NCBI RefSeq assembly: GCF_900188255.1
Contig: NZ_FZNS01000013.1
Location: forward strand, 1-64,000
Length of the DNA stretch: 64,000 nucleotides
Source: Hymenobacter mucosus
Lineage (GTDB): Bacteria > Bacteroidota > Bacteroidia > Cytophagales > Hymenobacteraceae
Direction of reading: 5' to 3'
Made by a program: the position numbers and the translations under genes. The notes beneath the pieces are model-generated. The model worked only from the letters and a program-made list of their open reading frames with translations, did no database searches and was not told where the DNA came from. This document shows, piece after piece, positions 49,827-58,511 of this stretch (position 1 is its first letter; each line of letters opens with the position of its first letter).

Positions 49827-52118
49827 TTACTTGGCTTTCGACACGGAGAAGGGAGCGGCATCGGCTTTGGTACCGCGGCTCTTGTTGGGCGTCGCGCTCA
49901 TATCAAAGTCGAGGGTAGCGCCTTTCAGCAGTTCCTCATGGCTGAGGTAGTTCTTATCGTATGTCTGGCCGTTCATCGTCAGCTGGTTCACGTAGCGGTT
50001 CTCGCTGGAGTTGTTGCTGGCATTGAGCACGATGTCCTTGCCCGAGGGTAAGTGCAAGGTAGCCTTGGGGAAGAGGGGCGCACCCAGCACGTACTGGTCG
50101 GTGCCAGGGCAGACGGGGTAGAAACCCAGCGCCGAGAAAACGTACCACGCCGACGTCTGGCCGTTGTCTTCGTCGCCGCAGTAGCCGTCGGAAGTAGGTA
50201 AGTACATGCGGTTCATTACCTCGCGCACCCAGTACTGCGTTTTCCAGGGCTGTCCGGCGTAGTTATACAGGTAAGGCATGTGCTGAATAGGCTGGTTGCC
50301 GTGGGCGTAGTTGCCCATGTTGGCAATCTGCATCTCCCGGATTTCGTGGATTACCTGCCCGTAATAGGAGTCGTCGAACACGGGGGGCAGGGTAAAGACG
50401 GTGTCTAGCTGGGCCACAAACTTCTCCTTACCACCCATCAAATCCACTAGTCCCTGCACATCATGAAACACCGACCAGGTGTAGTGCCAGCTGTTGCCTT
50501 CGGTGAAGGCGTCGCCCCACTTGAAAGGGTTAAAGGGTTTTTGGAAGGTGCCATCCTGGTTTTTGCCTCGCATCAGGCCCGTTTCTTTATCGAACAGGTT
50601 GCGGTAGTTCTGGCTGCGCTTGGCGTACAGGTTGATTTCCTTTTTGGGCCGCTTCAGCGCTTTCGCCAATTGGTAGATGGTAAAATCATCGTAGGCGTAC
50701 TCCAGGGTGCGGGCCGCGTTTTCGTTGATCTTTACGTCGTAGGGCACGTAGCCCAGCTTGTTGTAGTACTCTACTCCCGCGCGCCCCACGGCCGACATTG
50801 GCCCGGCGTTATTGGCGCCGTGGGTCAGGGCTTCGTACAGCACGTTCATGTCCTGGCCCCGAATTCCTTTTAGGTAGGCATCAGCTACCACCGAGGCGGA
50901 GTTGTTGCCCACCATCACGTTGCGCAAACCGGGGCTAGCCCATTCTGGGAGCCAGCCTCCTTCCTTATAATCATTGGCTAGGCCCTGCTGAATCTCGGTG
51001 TTTACATCGGGGTAGAGCAGGTTGAGGAAGGGAAACAGGGCCCGAAAGGTGTCCCAGAAGCCAGTATCGGTGTACATGTAGCCCGGCAGCACTTCCCCGT
51101 TGAAGGGGCTGTAGTGCATCACCTTGCCCGTAGCGTCTAGCTCATACAGCTTGCGCGGAAACAGCAAGGAGCGGTAGAGGCAGGAGTAGAACGTGCGGCG
51201 CTGGTCAGGTGTGCCGCCCTCAATGTCGATGCGACCGAGGGCCTTGTTCCAGGCCGTGCGTCCTTGCTGGCGGATGGCGTCGAAGTTGTTGGTGCCAATT
51301 TCGCGCAGGTTCAGCTCGGCCTGCTCGGGGCTGATAAACGAGGAGGCAACCCGGGCATTTACCTGTTCCCCTTTGCGCGTTTTGAAGCCTACTACGGCGC
51401 CGGCGTGATTGGCCGTCACTTCCATCACCCCACTTGCCAGCTTCTTATCCTGGTAGAGGGCCGTGCTGGTAAAGTCGTGGTCGAACTCCAGCACAAAGAA
51501 ATTCTTGAAGTTTTTGGGTACGCCGCCGCTGTTGCGGGTGGTGTAGCCAATGATTTTGCGCTGCTCTGGCAGCACCTTTACGTAAGAGCCCTTATCTAGC
51601 GCGTCGAGCACTACGTAGGCGCTATCCGTCTTGGGGAAGGTGAAGCGGAAACGGGCGGCACGCTCCGTAGGCGCAATTTCCGTTACCACGTCGTGGTCGG
51701 CCAGGTACACGCGGTAGTAGTTGGGCTCGGCTACTTCGGCCTTGTGCGAAAACCAGCTGGCCCGTTCATCCTCATCAAACACGCGCTTGCCGGTGATAGG
51801 CATGAGAGCAAATTGCCCGTAGTCGTTCATCCAGGGTGAGGGCTGGTGCGTTTGCTTGAAGCCTCGCATCTTGTCGGCCGAGTACTGGTAGGCCCAGCCG
51901 TTGCCCATCTTGCCAGTCTGCGGCATCCAGAAGTTCATGCCCCAGGGCAGGGCTACCGCAGGGTAGGTATTGCCGTTGGAGAGGCTAGGCTTAGAGTCAG
52001 TGCCAATCAGCGGGTTTACCCACTGCACGGGGTCTTGGGTGGTGGTTGCTACTTGCGCCGGGGCTAGAGGGGCCGCCAGCAGAAAAAGAGCTGCAAGCGC
52101 GGGAAGACGTTTAGACAT
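49827..52118 (-). CDS. GH92 alpha-mannosidase (HQPSPW type)
   Basis: 763 residues from ATG 52118 with a signal peptide (MSKRLPALAALFLLAAPLAPAQ). The GH92 start VNPLIGTDSKPSLSNGNTYPAVALPWGMNFWMPQTG is followed by FKQTHQPSPWMNDYGQFALMP. The late block CGDEDNGQTSAWYVFSALGFYPVCPG holds the predicted acid Glu in GDED. GH92 enzymes are Ca-dependent exo-alpha-mannosidases. The HQPSPW motif differs from HLSGTG in the second GH92 gene (58512), so the two probably cut different linkages. It acts in the periplasm or at the surface. Part of the minus-strand mannan operon. Confidence 0.92.
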   Translation of the reverse strand: MSKRLPALAALFLLAAPLAPAQVATTTQDPVQWVNPLIGTDSKPSLSNGNTYPAVALPWGMNFWMPQTGKMGNGWAYQYSADKMRGFKQTHQPSPWMNDYGQFALMPITGKRVFDEDERASWFSHKAEVAEPNYYRVYLADHDVVTEIAPTERAARFRFTFPKTDSAYVVLDALDKGSYVKVLPEQRKIIGYTTRNSGGVPKNFKNFFVLEFDHDFTSTALYQDKKLASGVMEVTANHAGAVVGFKTRKGEQVNARVASSFISPEQAELNLREIGTNNFDAIRQQGRTAWNKALGRIDIEGGTPDQRRTFYSCLYRSLLFPRKLYELDATGKVMHYSPFNGEVLPGYMYTDTGFWDTFRALFPFLNLLYPDVNTEIQQGLANDYKEGGWLPEWASPGLRNVMVGNNSASVVADAYLKGIRGQDMNVLYEALTHGANNAGPMSAVGRAGVEYYNKLGYVPYDVKINENAARTLEYAYDDFTIYQLAKALKRPKKEINLYAKRSQNYRNLFDKETGLMRGKNQDGTFQKPFNPFKWGDAFTEGNSWHYTWSVFHDVQGLVDLMGGKEKFVAQLDTVFTLPPVFDDSYYGQVIHEIREMQIANMGNYAHGNQPIQHMPYLYNYAGQPWKTQYWVREVMNRMYLPTSDGYCGDEDNGQTSAWYVFSALGFYPVCPGTDQYVLGAPLFPKATLHLPSGKDIVLNASNNSSENRYVNQLTMNGQTYDKNYLSHEELLKGATLDFDMSATPNKSRGTKADAAPFSVSKAK

Positions 52119-52271
52119 TCGGTTGGGAAAGGTGAAGAAACGCAGGGAAAGCAACGCGCAAGGGTGGCGGGTCGGTGGTAAGGATACTACTTGCCGCGGA
52201 ATAGTTAGCGCCTGGTTTTCCAGAAAATGCAGAGCAGCACGGCCGTAGTACCACCCGGCGAGGCGCAGGCC

Positions 52272-53003
52272 CTAGCGGTAGGTGAGTTCCAGGGCCGGAT
52301 TCTCGGCGTAGAGCGTCCAGAGTTCATCCAGGGTCTTGCCAGTTTTTTGCTTCCAGATATCGGGGGTGTAGGTGTGAGCACGCGCCGCCGCATCCAACTC
52401 GTTGATGAGGGTAGAGCGCACGTTCTTTTCCAGCCACACAAAGAACCGGGCCGTAATTCGGTAGCTGTTGGTGTAGCTCTGCCCCGCCTTATAGGCAGGC
52501 AGCACCCACTTCGCCTGTACATTGTTCACCCCGTAAGTGTAGCGGACATAATCGGCAATGCCTTCCGTGAGCCAGCCCACCGAGTTAGGCGGGTAGGCCT
52601 GCACTACGTGCATCACTTCGTGGGTTACTACGTCCAGGTCCTCGGGGTGCTCGCGCAGCCACTTGGGGCTGTAGGTAGCTACGCCGGCGTCGGTGGCGGC
52701 TACGCCCGCGTAGGCCGGGTCAACAATGAAGGTAATCTGCTTGCGCGTTTGCGGGTTGAACCGTTTGGCCTCCAGGGGGTACACCTCGAAAAAGGTAGTA
52801 ATCATCTTTTGCTTCGTGGCAGTGCTGAACGCGGAGTCCTTGGAAATGAAGGTAAGCGTGTAGCCCTTGCGGATAATGGTCTCTTTTTCGTAGAATGTCC
52901 GCTCTGCTGGGCCCAAGGGGGTACTCAGAAAAATATTGCCCCGGTTACCTGCCAACAACGATAGAAGCAAAGCACATAGCGCGAACGGAATACTACTTAG
53001 CAT
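52272..53003 (-). CDS. Basic-secretory-type metallopeptidase
   Basis: 243 residues from ATG 53003, with signal LSSIPFALCALLLSLLAG. The HExxH zinc motif is in DVVTHEVMHVVQAYP, followed by GWLTEGIADYVRYTYG, where the Glu and Tyr resemble the extended metal site, and a C-terminal helical part (ARFFVWLEKN; WKQKTGKTLDELW). This matches the basic secretory protein family (PF04450), predicted secreted peptidases. Within a mannan operon it suggests attack on glycoprotein, whose glycan is removed by the adjacent GH92 and GH125. It is 153 bases before the GH92 gene and 217 bases after SusD. Confidence 0.85.
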   Translation of the reverse strand: MLSSIPFALCALLLSLLAGNRGNIFLSTPLGPAERTFYEKETIIRKGYTLTFISKDSAFSTATKQKMITTFFEVYPLEAKRFNPQTRKQITFIVDPAYAGVAATDAGVATYSPKWLREHPEDLDVVTHEVMHVVQAYPPNSVGWLTEGIADYVRYTYGVNNVQAKWVLPAYKAGQSYTNSYRITARFFVWLEKNVRSTLINELDAAARAHTYTPDIWKQKTGKTLDELWTLYAENPALELTYR

Positions 53004-53136
53004 GGGCCGGTTATGGGTGCAGTAAAAAAGAGGGTATTGCGTATCAGAAGCGCTGCAAGCTAATGACTTGCGTTGTGCAACACGGTAGATACTACCGAGC
53101 ACTTATTTGAGGTGAATAAGCACCCGGTAGTAAAAC

Positions 53137-53211
53137 GCCAGGCCAGGGGAATCCTGCAATCGGTAGTAATTCCCAGAACTACCGCTCACCGGCCTCAAGC
53201 CTTGGCCTGGC
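53137..53211. terminator. Nested hairpin between SusD and peptidase genes
   Basis: Outer arms GCCAGGCCAGGG (53137-53148) and CCTTGGCCTGGC (53200-53211), 11 of 12 paired, enclose an inner perfect hairpin CGGTAGT (53161-53167) with ACTACCG (53178-53184). Inside an operon it could stop part of the transcripts after SusD, lowering the downstream enzymes. Confidence 0.55.
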
Positions 53212-53220
53212 ATTACCATA

Positions 53221-54756
53221 TTACCACCCAGGATTCTGGGTTAGCTTCTTGTTATTGTTGATTTCGGCCGAAGGAATGCCCCACAGCAAGTATTTCTCCT
53301 GGAAGGCGGGGCCTACCTCGCCCTTGAAGCCGACTACGTCCACAAAGCGGTTGTTGACCACGTCGTACGCTTTGCGCGTGCGCTGCATGTCAAAGTAGGC
53401 CTTGTTCTCGTAGGCTAGCTCGTGGTACCGCTCGCGCCACACGGCCTCGCGGAACTGGTCCTTGCTCAGGCCGCTCAGTTCCGGAAGCATAGCCCGCCGC
53501 CGAATGGCATTAATCTGCTCGTAGGCTTTGGGCGTGGCGGCGCTGGCTTCGTTGATGGCCTCGGCGTAAATCAGCATCACCTCGGGCATGCGCAGCAGCG
53601 TCCAGTTCTCGTCCGATTGCCCATTGCCCGTGGCGCTTTCCACGTGAAAGTACTTGTACAGGGCCTGCGTTTTGAAGTCGACGATCTGGTTGGGGTTCTT
53701 GCTGGATGGGTAGCTAGAAAAGAAAAACTGACGCTCTTTGGCGCGCAGGTCGCCGGGCTCGTAGCTCGCGTAGAAGGCGGGCGTGGGTACCACCGAACCG
53801 TACTCGTCGTTGTACTTCGAGATGCCCACGAAGTAGGGAATCACGTAGTGGCTGATCTGGTTGGTGGCAATACCAAAGGCATACTGAGCCTGCAAAATCA
53901 GCTCGCCCTGGTTTTTGCCGGCATTGTTGTGCAGGTTGATGTACACCGCCGAGTCCACCTTGGTTTTTACCGTCTTCGTAACAAAGAGCGGGTAGCTGTT
54001 GGCGTCAATTACCTCGGCGGCCTTGTCGGCGGCTTTCTGATAATTTGCCTGAATACGCAGGGGGTAGCCCGCGGTGGTCAGGTACACGCTGGCCAGCAAG
54101 GACTTTACCGCGCCGGTAGAAATGCGCCCGGTGCGGTCTACAGCGGGTAGACCAGCCGCTTCGGCCGTTTGCAGGTCACTGATGATGAGGTCATACACCT
54201 CGGCCTGGGGGTCGCGCTCCGGGTATAGGTCGGGGCTGGAGGCATCAATAGGCAAGGTCAGTAAGGGCACATCTCCGTACAAGCGCACCAAGTGGTAATA
54301 CAGAAAGGCCCGAATAAAGTAGGCCTCGCCCAGCAACGACTTCTTCCTGGCCTCATCCATCTCAATGGCCGGAATGCGGGCAATGGCCAGGTTGGCCGCC
54401 CCAATGCCGTTGTAGGCATTGTTCCACACCGATGAAAAGTAGGGGTTGGAAGGATCAATGCTCTGGTTGATAATCTGGTTGTTGTTGAAGCTCTGCCCCA
54501 GCGTCGTTGCGTGCAGGGCCATTAGCTCCACCCCAATCCACACCGATTCGCCGTAGCCGGTTTCGGCGTTCATGATGCGTAGGCGGTTGTACAGACCATC
54601 AATGGCCGACTGCGCTTGGGCCGCCGAAGTGAAGTAGTTTTCTTGGGTGAGGGTAGAGCGGTTATCTTCCTCAAGGAAGTCTTGGCAGCCGGTGGCCGCT
54701 AAGAGCAAGCCTGCGCACAGCGCCGTTTTGGTAAAGTTTCGAAAGGTCGGTAGCAT
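53221..54756 (-). CDS. SusD/RagB-like starch/mannan-binding lipoprotein
   Basis: 511 residues; signal LCAGLLLAATGC with Cys 24, followed by QDFLEEDN (acidic, surface-export type). The classical SusD features are present: YFTSAAQAQSAIDGLYNRLRIMNAETGYG, ANLAIARIPAIEMDEARKKSLLGEAYFIRAFLYYHLVRLYGDVPL (TPR region) and AVWRERYHELAYENKAYFDMQRT near the end. It forms a complex with the SusC protein encoded 22 bases upstream and captures glycan at the surface for import. The specificity, presumably mannose-rich, comes from neighbours. Confidence 0.94.
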   Translation of the reverse strand: MLPTFRNFTKTALCAGLLLAATGCQDFLEEDNRSTLTQENYFTSAAQAQSAIDGLYNRLRIMNAETGYGESVWIGVELMALHATTLGQSFNNNQIINQSIDPSNPYFSSVWNNAYNGIGAANLAIARIPAIEMDEARKKSLLGEAYFIRAFLYYHLVRLYGDVPLLTLPIDASSPDLYPERDPQAEVYDLIISDLQTAEAAGLPAVDRTGRISTGAVKSLLASVYLTTAGYPLRIQANYQKAADKAAEVIDANSYPLFVTKTVKTKVDSAVYINLHNNAGKNQGELILQAQYAFGIATNQISHYVIPYFVGISKYNDEYGSVVPTPAFYASYEPGDLRAKERQFFFSSYPSSKNPNQIVDFKTQALYKYFHVESATGNGQSDENWTLLRMPEVMLIYAEAINEASAATPKAYEQINAIRRRAMLPELSGLSKDQFREAVWRERYHELAYENKAYFDMQRTRKAYDVVNNRFVDVVGFKGEVGPAFQEKYLLWGIPSAEINNNKKLTQNPGW

Positions 54757-54778
54757 AACAAAGGCAGTGGAGTGGGAA

Positions 54779-57700
54779 TTAGAAGGAGACGTTTAGGCCA
54801 GCCGTAACAGTGCGCGCCTTGGGGTAGTCAAAGAATTGAATACCCTGCGCGAAAGCGTTGGTGTAGGTCGACGTCTCCGGGTCGTACCCTTTGTATTTGG
54901 TCAGCAGGAAGAAGTTCTGGGCCGATACGTACAGGCGCAGGCGGCTCAGCTTGATGGCTTCTAGCGTAGAGGAAGGGAAGGTGTACCCCAGCACCAAGTT
55001 GCGGCCCCGGATGAAAGAGCCATCCTGTACTTTGTATGAGTCAATACGGGAGTCGTAGGAGAGGTAGGAGGGGCGCACCTGCGCAATGCTGGTGTTCTGG
55101 TTATCCGGCGTCCAGGCTTCCGTAACGGCGCGGGTGTAGCTGTTGGCCTGGCCTGTGCGGTCCAGCGCCGAGTGGTGGGTTAGGTCCATCACGTCGTTGC
55201 CGTAAGTAAACTGCAAATCCACCGTCAGGTCCACGTTGAGGTAGCGCAAGGTGTTGCTAAACGTACCGTAGCCAGTAGGAATGCTCTTGCCCAAAATCAC
55301 ACGGTCTCTGTCGTTTATCTGGCCGTCGTTGTTTTGGTCCTTGAACTTCAAGTCGCCGGGCAGGCGGTTGTAGCGCCGGGCTTCATCGGCCTCGGCCGAG
55401 CTCCATGTACCCTCACGCTCCAATCCGAAAAGGGAGCCTACGGGCTGGCCCACGCGCAGCACGTTGGTTTCGTTGAGGAAGTTGGGGCCGGGGAAAATGT
55501 CGTCGTTTGCCGAGCCGAGGGCTAGCACTCGGTTCTTGAGAAAGGAGATATTGAAGACCGTTGACCAGGTGAAGTTCTTGCTGTCCACGTTCACCGTGTT
55601 CAGCCCCAGTTCCAGCCCCTCGTTGCGGATACCGCCGATGTTGGTAGTGATGCTGCCGTAGCCGCTGGTGCGAGGTACGGGGGCCGCCAGCAGCAAGCGG
55701 TCGGTGTTGCGGCGGTACACATCTGCCTCGAAGGCCACCCGGTTTTGCCACAAGCTCAGGTTCAGGCCCAAGTCGTACTGCATGGCCTCTTCCCACTGCA
55801 AGTCGGGGTTAGCTAAGGTACTAATGGTCGTGCCCGTGGCCCGCACCCCGTTAAAAATGTAACTATTCGTACCCAATCGGGCCTGCGACTGGTAGTTGCC
55901 AATGCTGCTGTTGGCAGTGCGGCCGAAGCCAAAGCGCAGCTTCAGGTCGGAAATAACGGAGTTGTCGCGCAAGAAATCTTCCTGCGAAACGCGCCAAGCC
56001 AATGCCGCCGATGGAGTCTGCACATACTTATTATTGGCCCCAAAGCGAGATGCTCCATCTATGCGGTACGTAGCCGTAAGGAGGTAGCGGTCCTTAAAGC
56101 TATAGTTGGCGCGGCCAAAGAAGGAGAGAAATTGTGCGGCATCGAAGCTAGAGGCAGGCGGCGACGGCGTAGCTCCCGTGCCTAGGTTGTAATAGAGGTA
56201 GGCATTGTCGGGTAGGCCGCGGGTTTCTACCGATTCGGCAAAGTATCGCTCGCGCCGCGTTTCAGTACCAGCTACTAGGTTGATTGAGTGCAGCTCATTG
56301 AACTGCTTGTTGTAGGTCAGGTAGTTCTGCCACTGCAGCAGCTTGTTGTCCACGGCGCTGATGCCGGCCACGTTTTGCGTGCCTCCCCGCAGCTGCACCA
56401 AGTTGCTGCCAAAGGAGGGGTTTAGGGAGGAGGTGATGTTGGCCCCGGCTACGGAACGGAAGTCCAGGCCCGGCATGAATGTGATGTTGAAAAAGGCGTT
56501 GCCGGCAAAGATCTGGTTGCGGTTGATTTGGATATCCTCGCGGGTAAGGGCCACCGGGTTGTCGCCGCCCTCCATATCGGGGTAGTCCTGCCGCTTGCCA
56601 TAGGTACCGTCGGGGTACTGAATGGGCACGATGGGAATCATCTCAATCATCATGCGCGGGACGTTGTTGCCCCCCACGAAGTTGTTGCCGATGCGGTCCT
56701 CAATGTTGGAGTAGTTGACCGTGGCGCCCACTTTCAGCCACTTTTTCACTTGGTTATCTACCACCAAACGGGCCGAATACCGCTTCTGGTAGGTGTTTTT
56801 GATGGTGCCGTTGGCGTTGGTATAGTTTAGAAACAGTCCGTAGGTAGTCTGGTCGCCGCCGCCCGTGAAGCCGAGGTTATGACTTTGGCTTACCGCCGTT
56901 TGGGTAACCTCATCCTGCCAGTCCACGTCGTAGAGCGGGTTCAGCTGGTCGTCGAAGAGCTTGCCCACCAGGGCTCTGCGCTTAATGCGCGGGTCCCGGT
57001 TGGTGTACTTGCCCGCCGCCCAACCAGCGGGGTCGAACTTCTGCACGTTTTGGTAAGCCAAGTCCTCGGCCGCCAGAAACTCTTGGGCGTTGAGTACATC
57101 AAGCTTGCGCGCTATCTTGCTTACACTAAAGAAGTTGTCGTAGCTGATCTGTCCGCCTTTGCGGCCGCGCTTGGTCGTAACGATGATTACTCCGCTGCTC
57201 CCCCGCGACCCGTAGATGGCCGTAGCTGAAGCATCCTTGAGCACCTCAATGCTTTCAATATCGGCTGGGTTGAGAGCCGTAATGCCAGCTTCCCAGAAAA
57301 TGCCATCTACTACATACAGCGGGGTGTTGCCCGCCGTGATGGAGGAATATCCCCGCACGCGGATGGTAGGGCTGCTGCCCGGTTGCCCGGAGTTCAGCGA
57401 CACATCGACGCCCGTAACGCGGCCTTGCAGGCTTTGCGCCACGTTTACCACCGGGCGCTCTAGAATCTCACTGCTTTTCACGCTGCCTACGGCCCCGGTC
57501 ACGTCGGAGCGGCGCTGGGTTCCGTAGCCTACTACCACTACCTCGTCCAGGGCCTTGTTATCTGTTACTAGCTTGATAGTAAGTGTGGTACGACCTTCTA
57601 CGCTGATTTCCTGGGCCACAAAGCCAATGGAGGAAACGACCAAGGTTTCATTGCCCGTGGGCAAGGTCAAGGAGAAGTTGCCTTCAGCGTCAGAACTAGC

Positions 57701-57916
57701 TCCTAATCCACTAGCACCCTTTACAATAATAGTCGCGCCGGGCAAGGGCGCTCCTTTGTCGTCCGTTACGCGGCCCTGCACTGTTACGTCCACGCGGGCC
57801 GCAGTAGCCTTCATATCACTGCGGGCCCAGGCCGGCGTGAGGGGAAGGGCCGTAGCGGAACCCAGAAGGAGCAAGGGGGCACCACGCCAGTTTCGGATAG
57901 CTAGAGAAGTGAGCAT
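54779..57916 (-). CDS. SusC/RagA TonB-dependent transporter of the mannan locus
   Basis: 1,045 residues with a short signal region (LLLLGSATALPLTPAWA), the carboxypeptidase-regulatory-like domain (VQGRVTDDKGAPLPGATIIVKG), the DEVVVVGYGTQRRSDVTGAV plug start and a full barrel ending YPKARTVTAGLNVSF. It imports the captured glycan across the outer membrane. The gene is the first of the minus-strand operon SusC-SusD-peptidase-GH92-GH125-GH43; a LacI-type operator lies 110 bases upstream. The substrate is inferred to be mannose-rich. Confidence 0.95.
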   Translation of the reverse strand: MLTSLAIRNWRGAPLLLLGSATALPLTPAWARSDMKATAARVDVTVQGRVTDDKGAPLPGATIIVKGASGLGASSDAEGNFSLTLPTGNETLVVSSIGFVAQEISVEGRTTLTIKLVTDNKALDEVVVVGYGTQRRSDVTGAVGSVKSSEILERPVVNVAQSLQGRVTGVDVSLNSGQPGSSPTIRVRGYSSITAGNTPLYVVDGIFWEAGITALNPADIESIEVLKDASATAIYGSRGSSGVIIVTTKRGRKGGQISYDNFFSVSKIARKLDVLNAQEFLAAEDLAYQNVQKFDPAGWAAGKYTNRDPRIKRRALVGKLFDDQLNPLYDVDWQDEVTQTAVSQSHNLGFTGGGDQTTYGLFLNYTNANGTIKNTYQKRYSARLVVDNQVKKWLKVGATVNYSNIEDRIGNNFVGGNNVPRMMIEMIPIVPIQYPDGTYGKRQDYPDMEGGDNPVALTREDIQINRNQIFAGNAFFNITFMPGLDFRSVAGANITSSLNPSFGSNLVQLRGGTQNVAGISAVDNKLLQWQNYLTYNKQFNELHSINLVAGTETRRERYFAESVETRGLPDNAYLYYNLGTGATPSPPASSFDAAQFLSFFGRANYSFKDRYLLTATYRIDGASRFGANNKYVQTPSAALAWRVSQEDFLRDNSVISDLKLRFGFGRTANSSIGNYQSQARLGTNSYIFNGVRATGTTISTLANPDLQWEEAMQYDLGLNLSLWQNRVAFEADVYRRNTDRLLLAAPVPRTSGYGSITTNIGGIRNEGLELGLNTVNVDSKNFTWSTVFNISFLKNRVLALGSANDDIFPGPNFLNETNVLRVGQPVGSLFGLEREGTWSSAEADEARRYNRLPGDLKFKDQNNDGQINDRDRVILGKSIPTGYGTFSNTLRYLNVDLTVDLQFTYGNDVMDLTHHSALDRTGQANSYTRAVTEAWTPDNQNTSIAQVRPSYLSYDSRIDSYKVQDGSFIRGRNLVLGYTFPSSTLEAIKLSRLRLYVSAQNFFLLTKYKGYDPETSTYTNAFAQGIQFFDYPKARTVTAGLNVSF

Positions 57917-58025
57917 AGGGATGAGATTGTGGGATGAAAAACATGTAGCCGCAGGGAGGCGGGTGGGAAGTGCAGGAAGGAAACCGCGTAGTAGAATAGA
58001 TTGACCTAAAGGGATAATAGTTAGA

Positions 58026-58042
58026 TTAAACGTTTTAGCATA
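58026..58042. promoter_or_regulatory. LacI-type operator copy 1
   Basis: TTAAACGTTTTAGCATA contains the LacI-like central CG in AAACGTTT. It lies 110 bases upstream of the SusC start and shares 16 of 17 bases with the copy at 58361-58377. Confidence 0.55.
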
Positions 58043-58360
58043 CAGGTATACTAAGGATGGCTCGTGGAAAAATAAACCATGAGGAAAAGCAGAAAAAACA
58101 CAAGGGTACTACACGCTGAGAGGGAAGCAGACCAACCTAGTAGCAGAGCTATTTTGTGAGTAAAATTCTGTATTAGAGAAGTTTACTAAATAGACCACCA
58201 TTGTCAAACGCACAGATGCTGGCAACGAAATCAAGTTAAACACACGAAAATCCTTCGTGGCTAACTGCGAAAAAATCTGCCTCCTGATAGGTAAGCAGAC
58301 CTTGATGAGGGCGTATCTGGCGAAAAGATGAAGGATTTATCTTGATAAACCAAAGTTTGC

Positions 58361-58389
58361 TTAAACATTTTAGCATATTTGCTAAAACG
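58361..58389. promoter_or_regulatory. LacI-type operator copy 2
   Basis: TTAAACATTTTAGCATA followed by TTTGCTAAAACG. The half-site CGTTTTAGC of copy 1 appears here inverted as GCTAAAACG (58381-58389). The perfect inverted repeat TTTTAGCA/TGCTAAAA lies 125 to 145 bases before the GH92 start. Confidence 0.55.
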
Positions 58390-58511
58390 CGCTGCCTGTC
58401 GCCCTTCGTTTTACGGGCCTTTCCTGGGTGCCTTCACCCACAGAGGTACATGTATCGGAGCACTTCTGCTCCCGCCTGCCGAGTCCCATCCATTCCTTCT
58501 TTTACCTTCTT

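Larger units (their letters stand above)
57917..58511. promoter_or_regulatory. Divergent promoter region of the mannan locus
   Basis: No gene. AT-rich 595-base region between SusC (minus) and GH92 (plus). It holds two copies of TTAAAC[G/A]TTTTAGCATA (58026-58042 and 58361-58377). The second runs into TTTTAGCA-TATT-TGCTAAAA (58368-58387), a perfect inverted repeat, followed by CG. CATATTTG at 58374-58381 is a one-mismatch -7 box overlapping it. The adjacent LacI regulator is the candidate binder. Confidence 0.6.

Noticed and set aside
52227..52964. 245-codon plus-strand frame opposite the secreted peptidase
   Set aside because: The minus strand carries a signal peptide and HExxH; the plus frame is an antisense shadow.
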